Of a DNA stretch of 64,000 nt, positions 1 to 8,314 are shown piece by piece. This DNA comes from Candidatus Vecturithrix granuli (GTDB lineage: Bacteria; Moduliflexota; Moduliflexia; Moduliflexales; Moduliflexaceae), in assembly GCA_000739535.1 (NCBI GenBank), contig DF820477.1:1-64000 (forward strand), given 5' to 3'. Position 1 is the first letter of the stretch, and each line of letters opens with the position of its first letter. The position numbers were made by a program, and so were the translations under genes. The notes under the pieces are model-generated. The model was given only the letters and a program-made list of their open reading frames with translations, searched no databases and was not told where the DNA came from.

Positions 1-53
1 CGCCACGCCGGTGACCGTTATGTTCTGCCTGCATTGATAAAGGAGGTATACGC

Positions 54-827
54 ATGGACATGTGGAAGTTCTACGACATCACGCATCGGGAGCACATTCT
101 CTGCAATCCGATGAGTCTTGAGAAACTTGAACAGCTCATCACACTTCTGTCTCTGAAACCTGAGGCGCGCGTGCTTGATATCGCCACTGGAAAAGGCGAG
201 TTTCTTATCGGGCTTGCGGAGCGATACCCACAAATAACAGGAACGGGGATTGATCTCTCCCCCTACTTTATTGCTGATGTCCGCAAAAAGCATCAAGCAC
301 GTATTCCGGATGCCCAACTCCATTTCCTGGAGATGGACGGGGCCAAGTATGTCCCGGAGACCCCGGAGAGCTTCGATCTGATAGCCTGCATCGGTGCGAG
401 TTGGATTTATGGCGGGCATCGAGGGACGTTGAACGCGTTATACAAGATGGCAGCCCCAGAAAGTTGGATCGTCGTGGGAGAGCCGTACTGGCGGCACGAA
501 CCGGAAAGAGAGTATTTAGAAGCTATCGGAGTGACACAGAACGACTTCGGAACACATTATCAAAATGCAGAGGTCGGGCGGGAGCAGGGATTGGAGGCGG
601 TCTACACACTCGTAAGCAGCCAGGATGACTGGGATAGATATGAAGGGTTACAGTGGTATGCTGCGGAAACCTGGGCGAGTGATCATCGGGATGATCCAGA
701 TGTGAAGACCGTGCTGAAGCGAGTGCGTGAGAGTAAGACAGCGTATCTGAGGTGGGGACGAGAAACGCTGGGGTGGGCGATTTATGTGTTCAAGAAAGGG
801 GGGTATAGCACATTTATAGTTGGCTAA
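54..827 (+). CDS. class I SAM-dependent methyltransferase
   Basis: A 257-residue protein with the Rossmann methyltransferase signature. Motif I is VLDIATGKGEF at about residues 40-50, followed by the acidic ribose-binding strand GTGIDLSP near residue 65 and a motif-IV-like strand FDLIACIGASW near residue 108. This is the fold that transfers a methyl group from S-adenosylmethionine; the substrate cannot be read from the sequence. It has no membrane segment, so it is cytosolic. The start is supported by AAGGAGG about 7 bases before the ATG. The next gene is on the other strand, so it is probably transcribed alone or with genes left of the window. Fold assignment is firm; function is unknown. 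Confidence 0.85.
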   Translation: MDMWKFYDITHREHILCNPMSLEKLEQLITLLSLKPEARVLDIATGKGEFLIGLAERYPQITGTGIDLSPYFIADVRKKHQARIPDAQLHFLEMDGAKYVPETPESFDLIACIGASWIYGGHRGTLNALYKMAAPESWIVVGEPYWRHEPEREYLEAIGVTQNDFGTHYQNAEVGREQGLEAVYTLVSSQDDWDRYEGLQWYAAETWASDHRDDPDVKTVLKRVRESKTAYLRWGRETLGWAIYVFKKGGYSTFIVG

Positions 828-1071
828 CGCGCCTTATTGGGCATGCCCATGACGAGCCAGAAACAGAAGCATCAGCAGGTCAGGTTGACAGCCCAACACT
901 ATCACCACGAATTCGGGCGGTTTTGCGCAAATCACGCCGGGAGTTCACCATGGTGCAAGAAGTGAACCTGACAAAATAGAACTAAGGGATCATTCAATAC
1001 AAAGAAAAGATGGATCCCGCTTCGGGAACGGGTTCCATCACGATCCTGACTCATCCTGGATGTTTCTCTCA
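828..1071. repeat. intergenic stretch with inverted repeat and a 30-nt dispersed repeat
   Basis: No gene is visible. GTCAGGTT at 879-886 is repeated inverted as AACCTGAC at 965-972, giving a loose palindrome of about 95 bp. Bases 956-985 (CAAGAAGTGAAC.., ending TAGAACTAA) recur with three mismatches at 61154-61183, inside another palindromic element. It is probably a degraded member of the window's palindromic element population. Confidence 0.4.
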
Positions 1072-2454
1072 TCACAGGGCAATTACGCGAATATTCATTA
1101 GCTCGCAAAAGGCTTTGATGTCTTCATACAGGTGAGCGCCATAGCCGAGCACTGCATATTCATTATTCCAAACTTCGAGCAAACGTTCAATATCAGCATG
1201 TACCGTGACAAAGGCATGCGGCCAAAATGGAATACCACACTCGTTTCTGCGGGCTTCTAACTGCTCTGCGGTCGGTTCAAATACCGAACAACGCGCCAGA
1301 ACCATTTCGAATTCTCCATTAGTGCGTCCTAAGCGCGCTAAGATGCCCTCACCGGGTTTACACACCAGTTCCACCGATAATCCTCCGGCTTCTCCCTCGG
1401 TGGGAATGCCATGTTCGGCAAATCTAGCCGGAACAAGATCGCCGGCAAGAGAGGGTGGACATGCGCCATCTCCGATAATCTTGATTTCTTGTGTGCTTTT
1501 ATCAATGTGCTGGAGATCGCCGTAATATACCCGTTCAGAACTCAAATCGGTGAGCAGCTTGACGGTCAGACACGTGTTGAAATCGCTGAGGGTCGAGGTC
1601 GCTATGCCGTCATTCAAAATCATGCTCTGGGCAAAACATGTGGCGCTGTAGTCATCAGCTAAGCCCGGAAAGGACTGGATCGTATAAAAATCCCATGCTT
1701 CTTGTGCAAGTATTTTTTTGATAGCCAGATACAATCTGATCGATCGGTCCGCTGTTTCGCCCTCAGGAATCGGTTCACTGAAATACGGTTGAATCTGTTC
1801 TCTCGCCTTCAGCAGTTCTTCCCTGGTAACGGTTCTGGCGGTTTCTAACAACGCCGTTGTATCCCGCGAGTCAATATCAATGCCGAACATTTTCATCCAT
1901 TGCGATGGATCCGCCACGCCGCAGGTCTGTCCCATCCCTCTGCCGCCAAAGACTCCAAGCGTGCTCATATTCAAACTATTTTTTATATGGCTGGCGCGGC
2001 AATAGGAAACAATTCTTTCGATCGCCTGAGAATCCTCAGCACTTCCATACACAAAACGGTGGGGAATGTTGACCTCTTTGAGCGCGCCATGCAGCACTAA
2101 GCCGCCAACCGGACGCCAGCCTTGTGAACCGGGATGAGTCCAGACGACAATTCCCTTCCCAGTCAATGAAAAATCGCGAAGGGCCGCTATGATGTGTGAA
2201 GCCCACACCCAGGTTCCGGAAAAAAGCACGATCCCATCGAGATCATCCATTTTTTTGAATTTTGCAAAACATGCTTTGGCTTCCTGTTTGGACGCAATAA
2301 TCAGCTCATGTTCAACGAGTTGGAGGCCGGCATCCACTAACGCTTGTTTTGACGAATTCAGCACCTGTTCATCAATAAACGGCGTTCCCATCGGATCTCG
2401 CAGGCCATCCTTATGCACCCCATACACAATAAACGCAATTTCAGGTCTAATCAC
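1072..2454 (-). CDS. L-fucose/L-arabinose isomerase-family protein
   Basis: A 460-residue protein resembling the large sugar-isomerase fold (FucI/AraA-type) and related uncharacterised fucose isomerase-like proteins. The N-terminal half has alternating Rossmann-like segments (DLDGIVLFSGTWVWASH; TLGVFGGRGMGQTCG near residue 170). The C-terminal half has the ACPPSLAGDLVPARFAEHG region and a GEGILARLGRTNGEFEM strand. Such enzymes interconvert aldose and ketose using a divalent metal; the exact sugar is not predictable. It is the last gene of a sugar-import operon, 60 bp after the binding-protein gene, so it probably acts on the imported sugar. The start is GTG, with AAGGAGG about 7 bases upstream. 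Family confidence is moderate, substrate unknown. Confidence 0.65.
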   Translation of the reverse strand: MIRPEIAFIVYGVHKDGLRDPMGTPFIDEQVLNSSKQALVDAGLQLVEHELIIASKQEAKACFAKFKKMDDLDGIVLFSGTWVWASHIIAALRDFSLTGKGIVVWTHPGSQGWRPVGGLVLHGALKEVNIPHRFVYGSAEDSQAIERIVSYCRASHIKNSLNMSTLGVFGGRGMGQTCGVADPSQWMKMFGIDIDSRDTTALLETARTVTREELLKAREQIQPYFSEPIPEGETADRSIRLYLAIKKILAQEAWDFYTIQSFPGLADDYSATCFAQSMILNDGIATSTLSDFNTCLTVKLLTDLSSERVYYGDLQHIDKSTQEIKIIGDGACPPSLAGDLVPARFAEHGIPTEGEAGGLSVELVCKPGEGILARLGRTNGEFEMVLARCSVFEPTAEQLEARRNECGIPFWPHAFVTVHADIERLLEVWNNEYAVLGYGAHLYEDIKAFCELMNIRVIAL

Positions 2455-2470
2455 GACTATCCTCCTTTTG

Positions 2471-2500
2471 CAGGGGATTCAAACATGATTGAATCCCCTG
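2471..2500 (-). other. intercistronic stem-loop between binding protein and isomerase genes
   Basis: A perfect 12-bp inverted repeat (CAGGGGATTCAA with a 6-base loop) lies just after the binding-protein stop and overlaps the approach to the isomerase ribosome-binding site. On the transcribed strand it has no U-tract after it, so it is more likely an mRNA-stabilising or attenuating hairpin than a full terminator. Confidence 0.6.
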
Positions 2501-2513
2501 TGCTACGCTCAAT

Positions 2514-3800
2514 TTACCGCACGAGTGTTTTTCCATCCACGGGTTTGCCTTCCAGAAAATCAGCGATTTCATCAGCCGCTTCTTGAACCGATTTCGATCC
2601 TAATAATGCCCCCTGCACGGAGACAATCGCCTGCTGCACCAGTTCATCGTACCATTCCACTTGAGGAAGCGCCCTGGCCACCGCCGATTGTGCGCCGAAT
2701 TGTTTCCAATAGGGATATAATTTCAGGAGTTCCTCATCAGTATAAAGATCTGTGAACAGGGGTAAACTCCCAATTTCTAACGCACGTTCCTTATCCTTTT
2801 CCTTTGAAATCATGAACTCGATAAATTTCCAGGCCGCCTCTTTATTTTTACTCGTTTTGGGAATGGCAAACGCTTCCGGGAGCGTCAGCGTTGCCTGAAA
2901 TTCGGGGGATTGAGCCGGCAGCCACGAAGCCACGCCTACCTGTCCCACGATGTTTGACTTTGTCGCATCATTTGCATAGTTAAAGGTTCCCGGAGGGCCC
3001 TGGATGAAAAATGTGGTTGAACCTCGATAAAACAGATCCCCCACCGCTTCCTGCGATAAGGTAATACTGGAAGGATGAGCCAGGGCGTTTGTGGTCAACA
3101 TATCCACCATAAACTGCAAGGCATCTATGGCAGGGGATTGATTGATCGTGATTTTCCCCTCAGCATTGAAATAATCCCCTCCGAAACTGTAGAGATAAAA
3201 GGCAATAGAATTTGCCAAAGCCCAGCCCTGTTCCCAGTATTGGGCCGTAGGATATTCACAAACTCCTCGTTCTTTCAAAACCTTTGCTTGTTCTATCATC
3301 TCAGCCCAGGTCTTCGGCGGTGCGTCAATTCCTGCTTTTTCGAGATGGGCGGTATTGTAAAAGAAGAAGCGCGTATCGTTATTCCACGGAATGCCCAGAA
3401 CGTCGTCGCCTCGGGAAAATGTACTCACCAATCCTGGCAATAAGCTGTTGATATAGTCCTGACTGGCAAAACTGTTCAACGGTTCCACCCAATCAGCCGC
3501 CACGAATTTCGCCACCCAGCCATTGTCGAACTCGATCACATCATAGGATCCTCCCCCGGCAGCCAGATCGGTAAGCACCTTGTCGGCGACTTCATCCCAG
3601 GACATCTGAATCAGTTCCACCTGAATGCCCGTCTGTTGTTCGAATTCAGCAGTCTGTTTTTCCCAGATGCCCTTCAAATCCATCTCATGCCGGGGCATGA
3701 TCACCATGATAGATTCTTGTGCGATCAGTGTTACCGGAAAAATGAAACTCAAGGCCAGAAAGAATATCGTCGCTACTTTTACATGTTTCAACGTTTTCAT
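2514..3800 (-). CDS. sugar ABC transporter substrate-binding protein (family 1)
   Basis: A 428-residue extracellular solute-binding protein of the maltose/multiple-sugar type. A signal peptide spans about residues 1-27 (hydrophobic ATIFFLALSFIFPVTLIA, then QES). Mature motifs typical of the family are FEQQTGIQVELIQMSWDE, YDVIEFDNGW, LGIPWNNDTRFFFYN and NKEAAWKFIEFM. It would capture a sugar or oligosaccharide outside the membrane and deliver it to the two permeases encoded immediately upstream (4020-5807). The start has AAGGAGG about 9 bases upstream. It is followed by a hairpin and the isomerase gene. The ligand is unknown. Confidence 0.9.
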   Translation of the reverse strand: MKTLKHVKVATIFFLALSFIFPVTLIAQESIMVIMPRHEMDLKGIWEKQTAEFEQQTGIQVELIQMSWDEVADKVLTDLAAGGGSYDVIEFDNGWVAKFVAADWVEPLNSFASQDYINSLLPGLVSTFSRGDDVLGIPWNNDTRFFFYNTAHLEKAGIDAPPKTWAEMIEQAKVLKERGVCEYPTAQYWEQGWALANSIAFYLYSFGGDYFNAEGKITINQSPAIDALQFMVDMLTTNALAHPSSITLSQEAVGDLFYRGSTTFFIQGPPGTFNYANDATKSNIVGQVGVASWLPAQSPEFQATLTLPEAFAIPKTSKNKEAAWKFIEFMISKEKDKERALEIGSLPLFTDLYTDEELLKLYPYWKQFGAQSAVARALPQVEWYDELVQQAIVSVQGALLGSKSVQEAADEIADFLEGKPVDGKTLVR

Positions 3801-3821
3801 AGGTCAATCCTCCTTTGAAGC

Positions 3822-3885
3822 AAACTACAAGGATTTCTCATAAGCAAGGATTTTTATCCCTGGTTATGTGAAATCCCTGTAGTTT
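3822..3885. repeat. palindromic hairpin of the ACTACAAGGATTT family
   Basis: AAACTACAAGGATTTCTCAT is mirrored by ATGTGAAATCCCTGTAGTTT. A close relative is at 45099-45148 (AACTACGAGGATTTCACAT and its complement). It sits in the 219-bp gap between the MalG-like permease and the binding-protein gene, just upstream of the binding protein's ribosome-binding site. It may process or attenuate the transcript there, or be a mobile palindrome. The rest of the gap (3886-4019) shows nothing recognisable. Confidence 0.55.
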
Positions 3886-4019
3886 CATTATGTTGGGTAA
3901 ACGCCTGCTCATAACAACTCTCTTGTTAAATCGTATCGTGCATGAACCTGTTTCGCATTTCTCAACTGGTCTCCTGCCTGCTTAGCCAGGCATACGCATC
4001 ACCTCCGATCTCTTGAATG

Positions 4020-4877
4020 TTACCCCTTCACCGCACCCGCGGTAAGGCCCTGAACAATATACTTCTGAAAAAACAACGCTAAAATCACCGGCGGAAGGCT
4101 GGCAATGACTCCGGCAGCCGCCATAGCCACATAATCTACCCCAACCTTGCTGGAATACTCTGAAATTAAGACACTGATGGTTTTCGAGCGTAAGGTTGAT
4201 GTCAGTATCAGTGCCGTAAAAAATTCATTCCAGGCGATGATAAAGGCAAAAATCCCGCTTGCCGCAAGTCCTGGGGTTGAAAGAGGCAGCACAATTCGAA
4301 CGATCACGCCAAGCCGCGAACACCCGTCTATACGGGCCACCTCTTCCAGGTCTTTGGGCACGCTTTCAAAATATCCGCGCATCAGCCAAATCACTAAGGG
4401 TAAAATAAAGGAACAATTGGAAATAATTAAGGCTAAACGGGTATTCAAAAGACTCAACCAACGCATGATCATGTATAATGGAATCATTAAGGCGACGATG
4501 GGGAGGAATTGCGTGGACAGGATCATCGAAAAGAAAACGTTTTTTCCGCGAAATCTCATGCGGGAAAAGGTATAAGCTGCGAGAGAACCTGCAATGAGAC
4601 ACACAATCGTTGATGTTCCCGCGACGATCAAGCTGTTATAGACGCCATATTTCAAGTTCCGATTTGCACTGCTGGCAGAATCCCCTCCGAAGATTTCCCG
4701 ATAATTTTGGAGATTGATCTGCCTGGGCAACCAGCGTAATGGGACTGTCGTGAGATCGATCCGCTGGGAGATACTGCTGATGATCAGCCAGGTATAGGGA
4801 GCCAGGATACCCACGCATAAGACAATCACCGCTGAATAAATGCACACTTTCTCGATCACGTTTGCTCTCTTTTTCAT
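4020..4877 (-). CDS. carbohydrate ABC transporter permease, MalG-like
   Basis: A 285-residue inner-membrane permease with about six transmembrane helices, the first at residues 12-35. The cytoplasmic EAA loop is at about residues 182-200 (EEVARIDGCSRLGVIVRIVLPL), where the family docks the ATPase. The C-terminus GLTAGAVKG matches the usual TxGAVKG ending of MalG/AraQ-type permeases. It pairs with the MalF-like permease 15 bp upstream. The operon has no nucleotide-binding subunit, so a shared MsmX/UgpC-type ATPase elsewhere must power it (inference). Confidence 0.9.
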   Translation of the reverse strand: MKKRANVIEKVCIYSAVIVLCVGILAPYTWLIISSISQRIDLTTVPLRWLPRQINLQNYREIFGGDSASSANRNLKYGVYNSLIVAGTSTIVCLIAGSLAAYTFSRMRFRGKNVFFSMILSTQFLPIVALMIPLYMIMRWLSLLNTRLALIISNCSFILPLVIWLMRGYFESVPKDLEEVARIDGCSRLGVIVRIVLPLSTPGLAASGIFAFIIAWNEFFTALILTSTLRSKTISVLISEYSSKVGVDYVAMAAAGVIASLPPVILALFFQKYIVQGLTAGAVKG

Positions 4878-4892
4878 AAGCTTTCTCTATGC

Positions 4893-5807
4893 TCACGCTT
4901 CGACATCTAAGCCTGACCGTAAGTTTTTCATATATAACATGGCTAAAAGACATGCTGTCAACGTCAGCAAATAGGCTAAGGCCGACCCATACCCGAATTT
5001 GAGAAACTTAAAGGTATTCTGATAAATATGATAGGTCAGCATTTTGGTTGCATCTGCCGGCCCGCCTTTGGTGATGATGTAAATGAGATCGAATTCTTTG
5101 AGGGCCCAGATCGTTTTGATCACCACAGTTGCTGTAAACACAGGCTTCAGCATGGGTAAGGTAATGTTGAGGAAGCTTTGCCATCTGTTGGCCCCATCTA
5201 CCCGGGCCGCCTCGTACAATGGTTTGGGAATTGATTGTAAGGCCGCCAGAAAAAGAATAACTGCGACCGGAGTTTCTTTCCAGATATTGGCGACGATCAC
5301 CAGGTGCATGGCGGTCAGGGGTTCTCCAAGCCAAATCCGGTATGAATCAATCAGGTGAGTCTGAACGAGTAAGGCGTTCATGGCGCCATAATTTGCGTCG
5401 AAAATCCATTTCCACATCATCCCATTGACAACATACGGGAGCGCCCACGGTAAAATGATCAAGCCTCGGACAAAACCGCGACCGATAAATTGCTGATGTA
5501 AAAGCAATGCGATTGCCAGCCCCAGGCTGACTTCGAAAACAACCGTGATCACAGCAAAATAGACTGTCCGTCCGAAAGCTGCCCAAAAAGAGGAGGTTCG
5601 CAGGGCATCCCAATAATTTGCCAGTCCGATAAAGACCCCGCTTTCCGGTTTTGTTAAAACCAGATCCGTAAAACTTAACACAAGCGCAGAGAGCATCGGA
5701 AAAACCAGGATACCGAGCACAATAATCCCTGCCGGTGCGAGTAATATCGCCGCAAGTATTCCGGAGTTTTCCAACATATTTCTGCGGCTCTTCGCATGTT
5801 TCAGCAT
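4893..5807 (-). CDS. carbohydrate ABC transporter permease, MalF-like
   Basis: A 304-residue integral membrane protein with six predicted helices, the first at about residues 15-40. The EAA motif is YEAARVDGANRWQSFLNITL near residue 200. It would form the heterodimeric channel with the MalG-like partner and import the sugar bound by the 2514-3800 product. It is the first gene of the operon (permease, permease, binding protein, isomerase). A perfect 10-bp palindrome GTCAGCTGAC at 5826-5835 lies upstream of the start codon and could be part of an operator, but the support is only its position. Confidence 0.9.
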   Translation of the reverse strand: MLKHAKSRRNMLENSGILAAILLAPAGIIVLGILVFPMLSALVLSFTDLVLTKPESGVFIGLANYWDALRTSSFWAAFGRTVYFAVITVVFEVSLGLAIALLLHQQFIGRGFVRGLIILPWALPYVVNGMMWKWIFDANYGAMNALLVQTHLIDSYRIWLGEPLTAMHLVIVANIWKETPVAVILFLAALQSIPKPLYEAARVDGANRWQSFLNITLPMLKPVFTATVVIKTIWALKEFDLIYIITKGGPADATKMLTYHIYQNTFKFLKFGYGSALAYLLTLTACLLAMLYMKNLRSGLDVEA

Positions 5808-5950
5808 AGGGCATCTCCTCTTCTAGTCAGCTGACAAAGGTAGGTATTGGGCAGAACAGCCTCCGGATTCCACTCCTGGGAGGGGTGAGGGGTGGGTTGC
5901 CGACGTTGGCGACATGCTCCCGTCGAAAACCCACCCCTACCCCTCCCAGG

Positions 5951-6068
5951 CAATGTTGTTGACTGAAGCGTCTGTATCCCTTTCAGGGAATGGTATTCGG
6001 TGGACGTTCGATCTGTTCCCCTGAAAGGGGTAGAGAAGACATTCTCTCGCCTTAAGTCAACAGTATTG
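5951..6068. mobile_element. 118-bp palindromic element, CAATGTTGTTGACT ends
   Basis: The ends CAATGTTGTTGACTGAAG and CTTAAGTCAACAGTATTG are inverted repeats. The core has a second palindrome (CCCTTTCAGGGAA and TTCCCCTGAAAGGGG). Both sides are flanked by the same 11 bases CCCCTCCCAGG (5940-5950 and 6069-6079), read as a target duplication. There is no coding capacity, so it would be non-autonomous. Confidence 0.6.
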
Positions 6069-6083
6069 CCCCTCCCAGGAGGG

Positions 6084-6184
6084 CAGGGCTGTTAATTTCG
6101 GAAAAATTCGGAGCGTGAAAGCTCTGCTTTCACGGCCAAAGCAGAGCTTTGGCACTCCGGATCATCGAGAACCTAACAGCCCTG
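6084..6184. mobile_element. 101-bp palindromic element, CAGGGCTGTTAA ends (copy 1)
   Basis: It begins CAGGGCTGTTAA and ends CTAACAGCCCTG. The core is a GAAAGCTCTGCTTTC-type double hairpin that recurs at 47059-47113. The flanks CCTCCCAGGAGGG (6071-6083) and CCTCCCAGGAAGG (6185-6197) agree at 12 of 13 bases. Other copies with the same ends are at 31919, 40228 and 48504. Confidence 0.65.
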
Positions 6185-6283
6185 CCTCCCAGGAAGGGGG
6201 TGTGCTGCTTCGCAGCGAACATACCTACCCTTGTCAGCTTCTTGCCAGGACATCTTTCATGGCATATCGCACATTCATTTTTT

Positions 6284-7291
6284 TTAGCGCCGCTGACAGG
6301 AGCCTCGAATCACCATACTCGGGCGCAGCACAATATGCTGGGGGATTTTAATGCGTTCCTTCACCAGGTCAAGTAAAAGCAGCATGGCGTTTCGTCCCAT
6401 TTCGAGTGCGGGCTGCGAGACAGTCGTCAGTGAAATAATAGAAGAAAATTGAATGTCATCATACCCCACCAGCGACACGTCCTCGGGAATCCGTTTTCCT
6501 TGTTCTTCCAAGGCCAGCTTCGCTCCGAAGGCCATCATGTCATTGGTGGCAAATACGGCTGTAAATTCTACGCCGCGCCGGAGTAACGTCATGACCTCTC
6601 GATACGCCTCTTCAAGGCGATAATTGCCGCAAAGCATCAATTCAGGCTGCCCAGGAATTCCCTCTTCAGCCAGGGCGCGTTGAAACCCTTTTAACCGAGC
6701 TTTCTCCGTGTTCAAATCCTGCGGACCAGCCAGATTCACAATCCACTGGTGTCCTAATTTTAATAAATACCGAACCGCCTGATACGCGCCATCCTCATTA
6801 TCCGAAATCACGTAACTCGCCGCTTCAGATTCAACCATCCGATCTAATAACACCAGCGGAAAGTCGCTGAGAATTAACTCTCGGATCGGGCTTTCTGACC
6901 TGGAAGGGATCAAGATAATGCCATTGACACCGCGTTGATAAAGGTTGTTGATATGTTGGGTTTCAAGCTCCAGGTCATTTTCCGAATCGCACAGAATCAG
7001 ATGATACCCATGAATTCGTGAAACCTGTTCAACCCCTTTAATTAAAAGCGGGAAAAAGGGATTGAGAATATCAGGAACGATCAGGCCGACAGAATGAGGT
7101 GCTTCGATGAGTTTGTCGTCATCAACAGATTTCGGACGTTCATAGTGCAATTCCCTGACAGCAGTTTCAACGCGTTCGCGTGTATGCGGACTGACCGAGG
7201 CATAATCATTGAGCACGCGTGAAACAGTGGAAAGAGACACGCCTGCGCGTTGAGCAACATCATGAATAGTTGGCGATTTAAGCGGATCCAT
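6284..7291 (-). CDS. LacI/GalR-family transcriptional regulator
   Basis: 335 residues from the ATG at 7291; a GTG at 7327 would add 12 residues, and neither start has a clear ribosome-binding site. The N-terminal LacI helix-turn-helix is TIHDVAQRAGVSLSTVSRVL (residues 7-26), followed by the hinge helix. A periplasmic-binding-like ligand domain follows (SVGLIVPDILNPFFPLL; GVNGIILIPS; FATNDMMAFGAKLALEEQG; ISLTTVSQP). It is the last gene of the ribose-type importer operon, 10 bp after the permease, so it most likely represses that operon in response to its sugar and perhaps the neighbouring sugar operon too. The regulatory target is inferred from position. Confidence 0.9.
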   Translation of the reverse strand: MDPLKSPTIHDVAQRAGVSLSTVSRVLNDYASVSPHTRERVETAVRELHYERPKSVDDDKLIEAPHSVGLIVPDILNPFFPLLIKGVEQVSRIHGYHLILCDSENDLELETQHINNLYQRGVNGIILIPSRSESPIRELILSDFPLVLLDRMVESEAASYVISDNEDGAYQAVRYLLKLGHQWIVNLAGPQDLNTEKARLKGFQRALAEEGIPGQPELMLCGNYRLEEAYREVMTLLRRGVEFTAVFATNDMMAFGAKLALEEQGKRIPEDVSLVGYDDIQFSSIISLTTVSQPALEMGRNAMLLLLDLVKERIKIPQHIVLRPSMVIRGSCQRR

Positions 7292-7336
7292 AAAACAACT
7301 CAGAGATGCGCAAAATTTCGATTTCACGCTGCAATG

Positions 7337-8314
7337 TTACGAATATTGAAATTTAATTGATAGTTTCGCGCGATAGGTATCAAGCACCACCGCCGCAACA
7401 ATGATAAACCCGGTCACCATCTGGCGGGCAAAATCCCCCATGCCGATCAGGAGCAGTCCATTATTGAGCACACCCATGATACAGGCACCCAGAAATGTGC
7501 CGATTAACGACCCTTTTCCGCCGCTCATGCTCGTGCCGCCGATCACAACGGCCGCGATCGCGTTGAGTTCAAATCCAACTCCCAGGATCGGACTGGCAAT
7601 ATTGAGACGCAGCATATACATAATCGCCGCAATTCCGACGGTTGCGCCGCAGAGCACAAAGGCGATTACTTTATAGAGCGCGGTATTATGGCCTGATAAG
7701 CGCACCGCTTCTTCGTTGTTGCCAATCGCATAAATCATGCGGCCAAACACCGAGCGACTCAGAATAAAACTTCCGATAAGAACGAGCGCGAGGGCCATAA
7801 GAAAAATAACCGGGATGCCCAATACCGTCTTGGTGCCAAAACGATTAAAGGCGGCCGGAAACATAAAAATCGTACGCGACTCGCTGATTTGCAAGGCCGC
7901 GCCCCGCGCAATATTGAGCATGCCCAACGTTACGATAAAAGAATGAATTTTCCAGGTTTCCGCCACAAACCCGTTAAATAGGCCGCACAATGCACTGACA
8001 ACAATACTGAACAAGATAGCGAGCACAATCGCCAGCCATACAGGCAGGGTCTCGGAAGCAATCGTTTTCCCGGCGACAATGGTCGCCAGCGCCAGCACCG
8101 AACCGACCGAGAGATCAATCCCGCCTAACAAAATCACAAAGGTCATGCCGACGGAAATCACCGTGTTAATACTGATCTGTGTCAGAATATTGGTGAAATT
8201 GAGCGGGGACGCAAATTTCGGCGCGGCAATCATAAAAAAGATACAAATCAGCACCAGAGCGACCCCAATCCCGGCTTCTCGCACCAGGGCATACAAAATT
8301 CTTTTGGCGTTCAT
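7337..8314 (-). CDS. ribose-type sugar ABC transporter permease
   Basis: A 325-residue RbsC-family permease with about eight to ten hydrophobic helices. Hallmarks are FVILLGGIDLSVGSVLALAT near residue 60, the loop YAIGNNEEAVRLSGHN near residue 195, and GIAAIMYMLR then GGTSMSGGKGSLIGTFLGA near residue 260. It forms the membrane channel for the sugar captured by the 9935-10867 product. Its ATG overlaps the stop of the ATPase gene (ATGA), showing translational coupling. Confidence 0.92.
   Translation of the reverse strand: MNAKRILYALVREAGIGVALVLICIFFMIAAPKFASPLNFTNILTQISINTVISVGMTFVILLGGIDLSVGSVLALATIVAGKTIASETLPVWLAIVLAILFSIVVSALCGLFNGFVAETWKIHSFIVTLGMLNIARGAALQISESRTIFMFPAAFNRFGTKTVLGIPVIFLMALALVLIGSFILSRSVFGRMIYAIGNNEEAVRLSGHNTALYKVIAFVLCGATVGIAAIMYMLRLNIASPILGVGFELNAIAAVVIGGTSMSGGKGSLIGTFLGACIMGVLNNGLLLIGMGDFARQMVTGFIIVAAVVLDTYRAKLSIKFQYS

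Larger units (their letters stand above)
5875..6197. repeat. composite of three nested or stacked palindromic elements
   Basis: The stretch between two divergently placed sugar operons holds no gene. An outer palindrome (CCTGGGAGGGGTGAGG.. from 5875, mirrored at 5928-5950) ends in CCTCCCAGG. That end sequence occurs three times: 5941-5950, 6071-6079 and 6185-6193. Between copies 1 and 2 lies a 118-bp palindrome, and between copies 2 and 3 a 101-bp palindrome. This is the pattern left by two successive insertions into the same spot, each duplicating about 10-13 bp of target. Confidence 0.75.

Noticed and set aside
1-53. Possible 3' end of a gene to the left of the window
   Set aside because: Frame 2 reads a short ATPVTVMFCLH then TGA TAA, just before the first ribosome-binding site. 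It is too short to support a call.
5875-6197. A CRISPR array in the repeat-rich gap
   Set aside because: The repeats are inverted and of different lengths, only three copies of a short direct repeat exist, and there are no regular spacers or cas genes.
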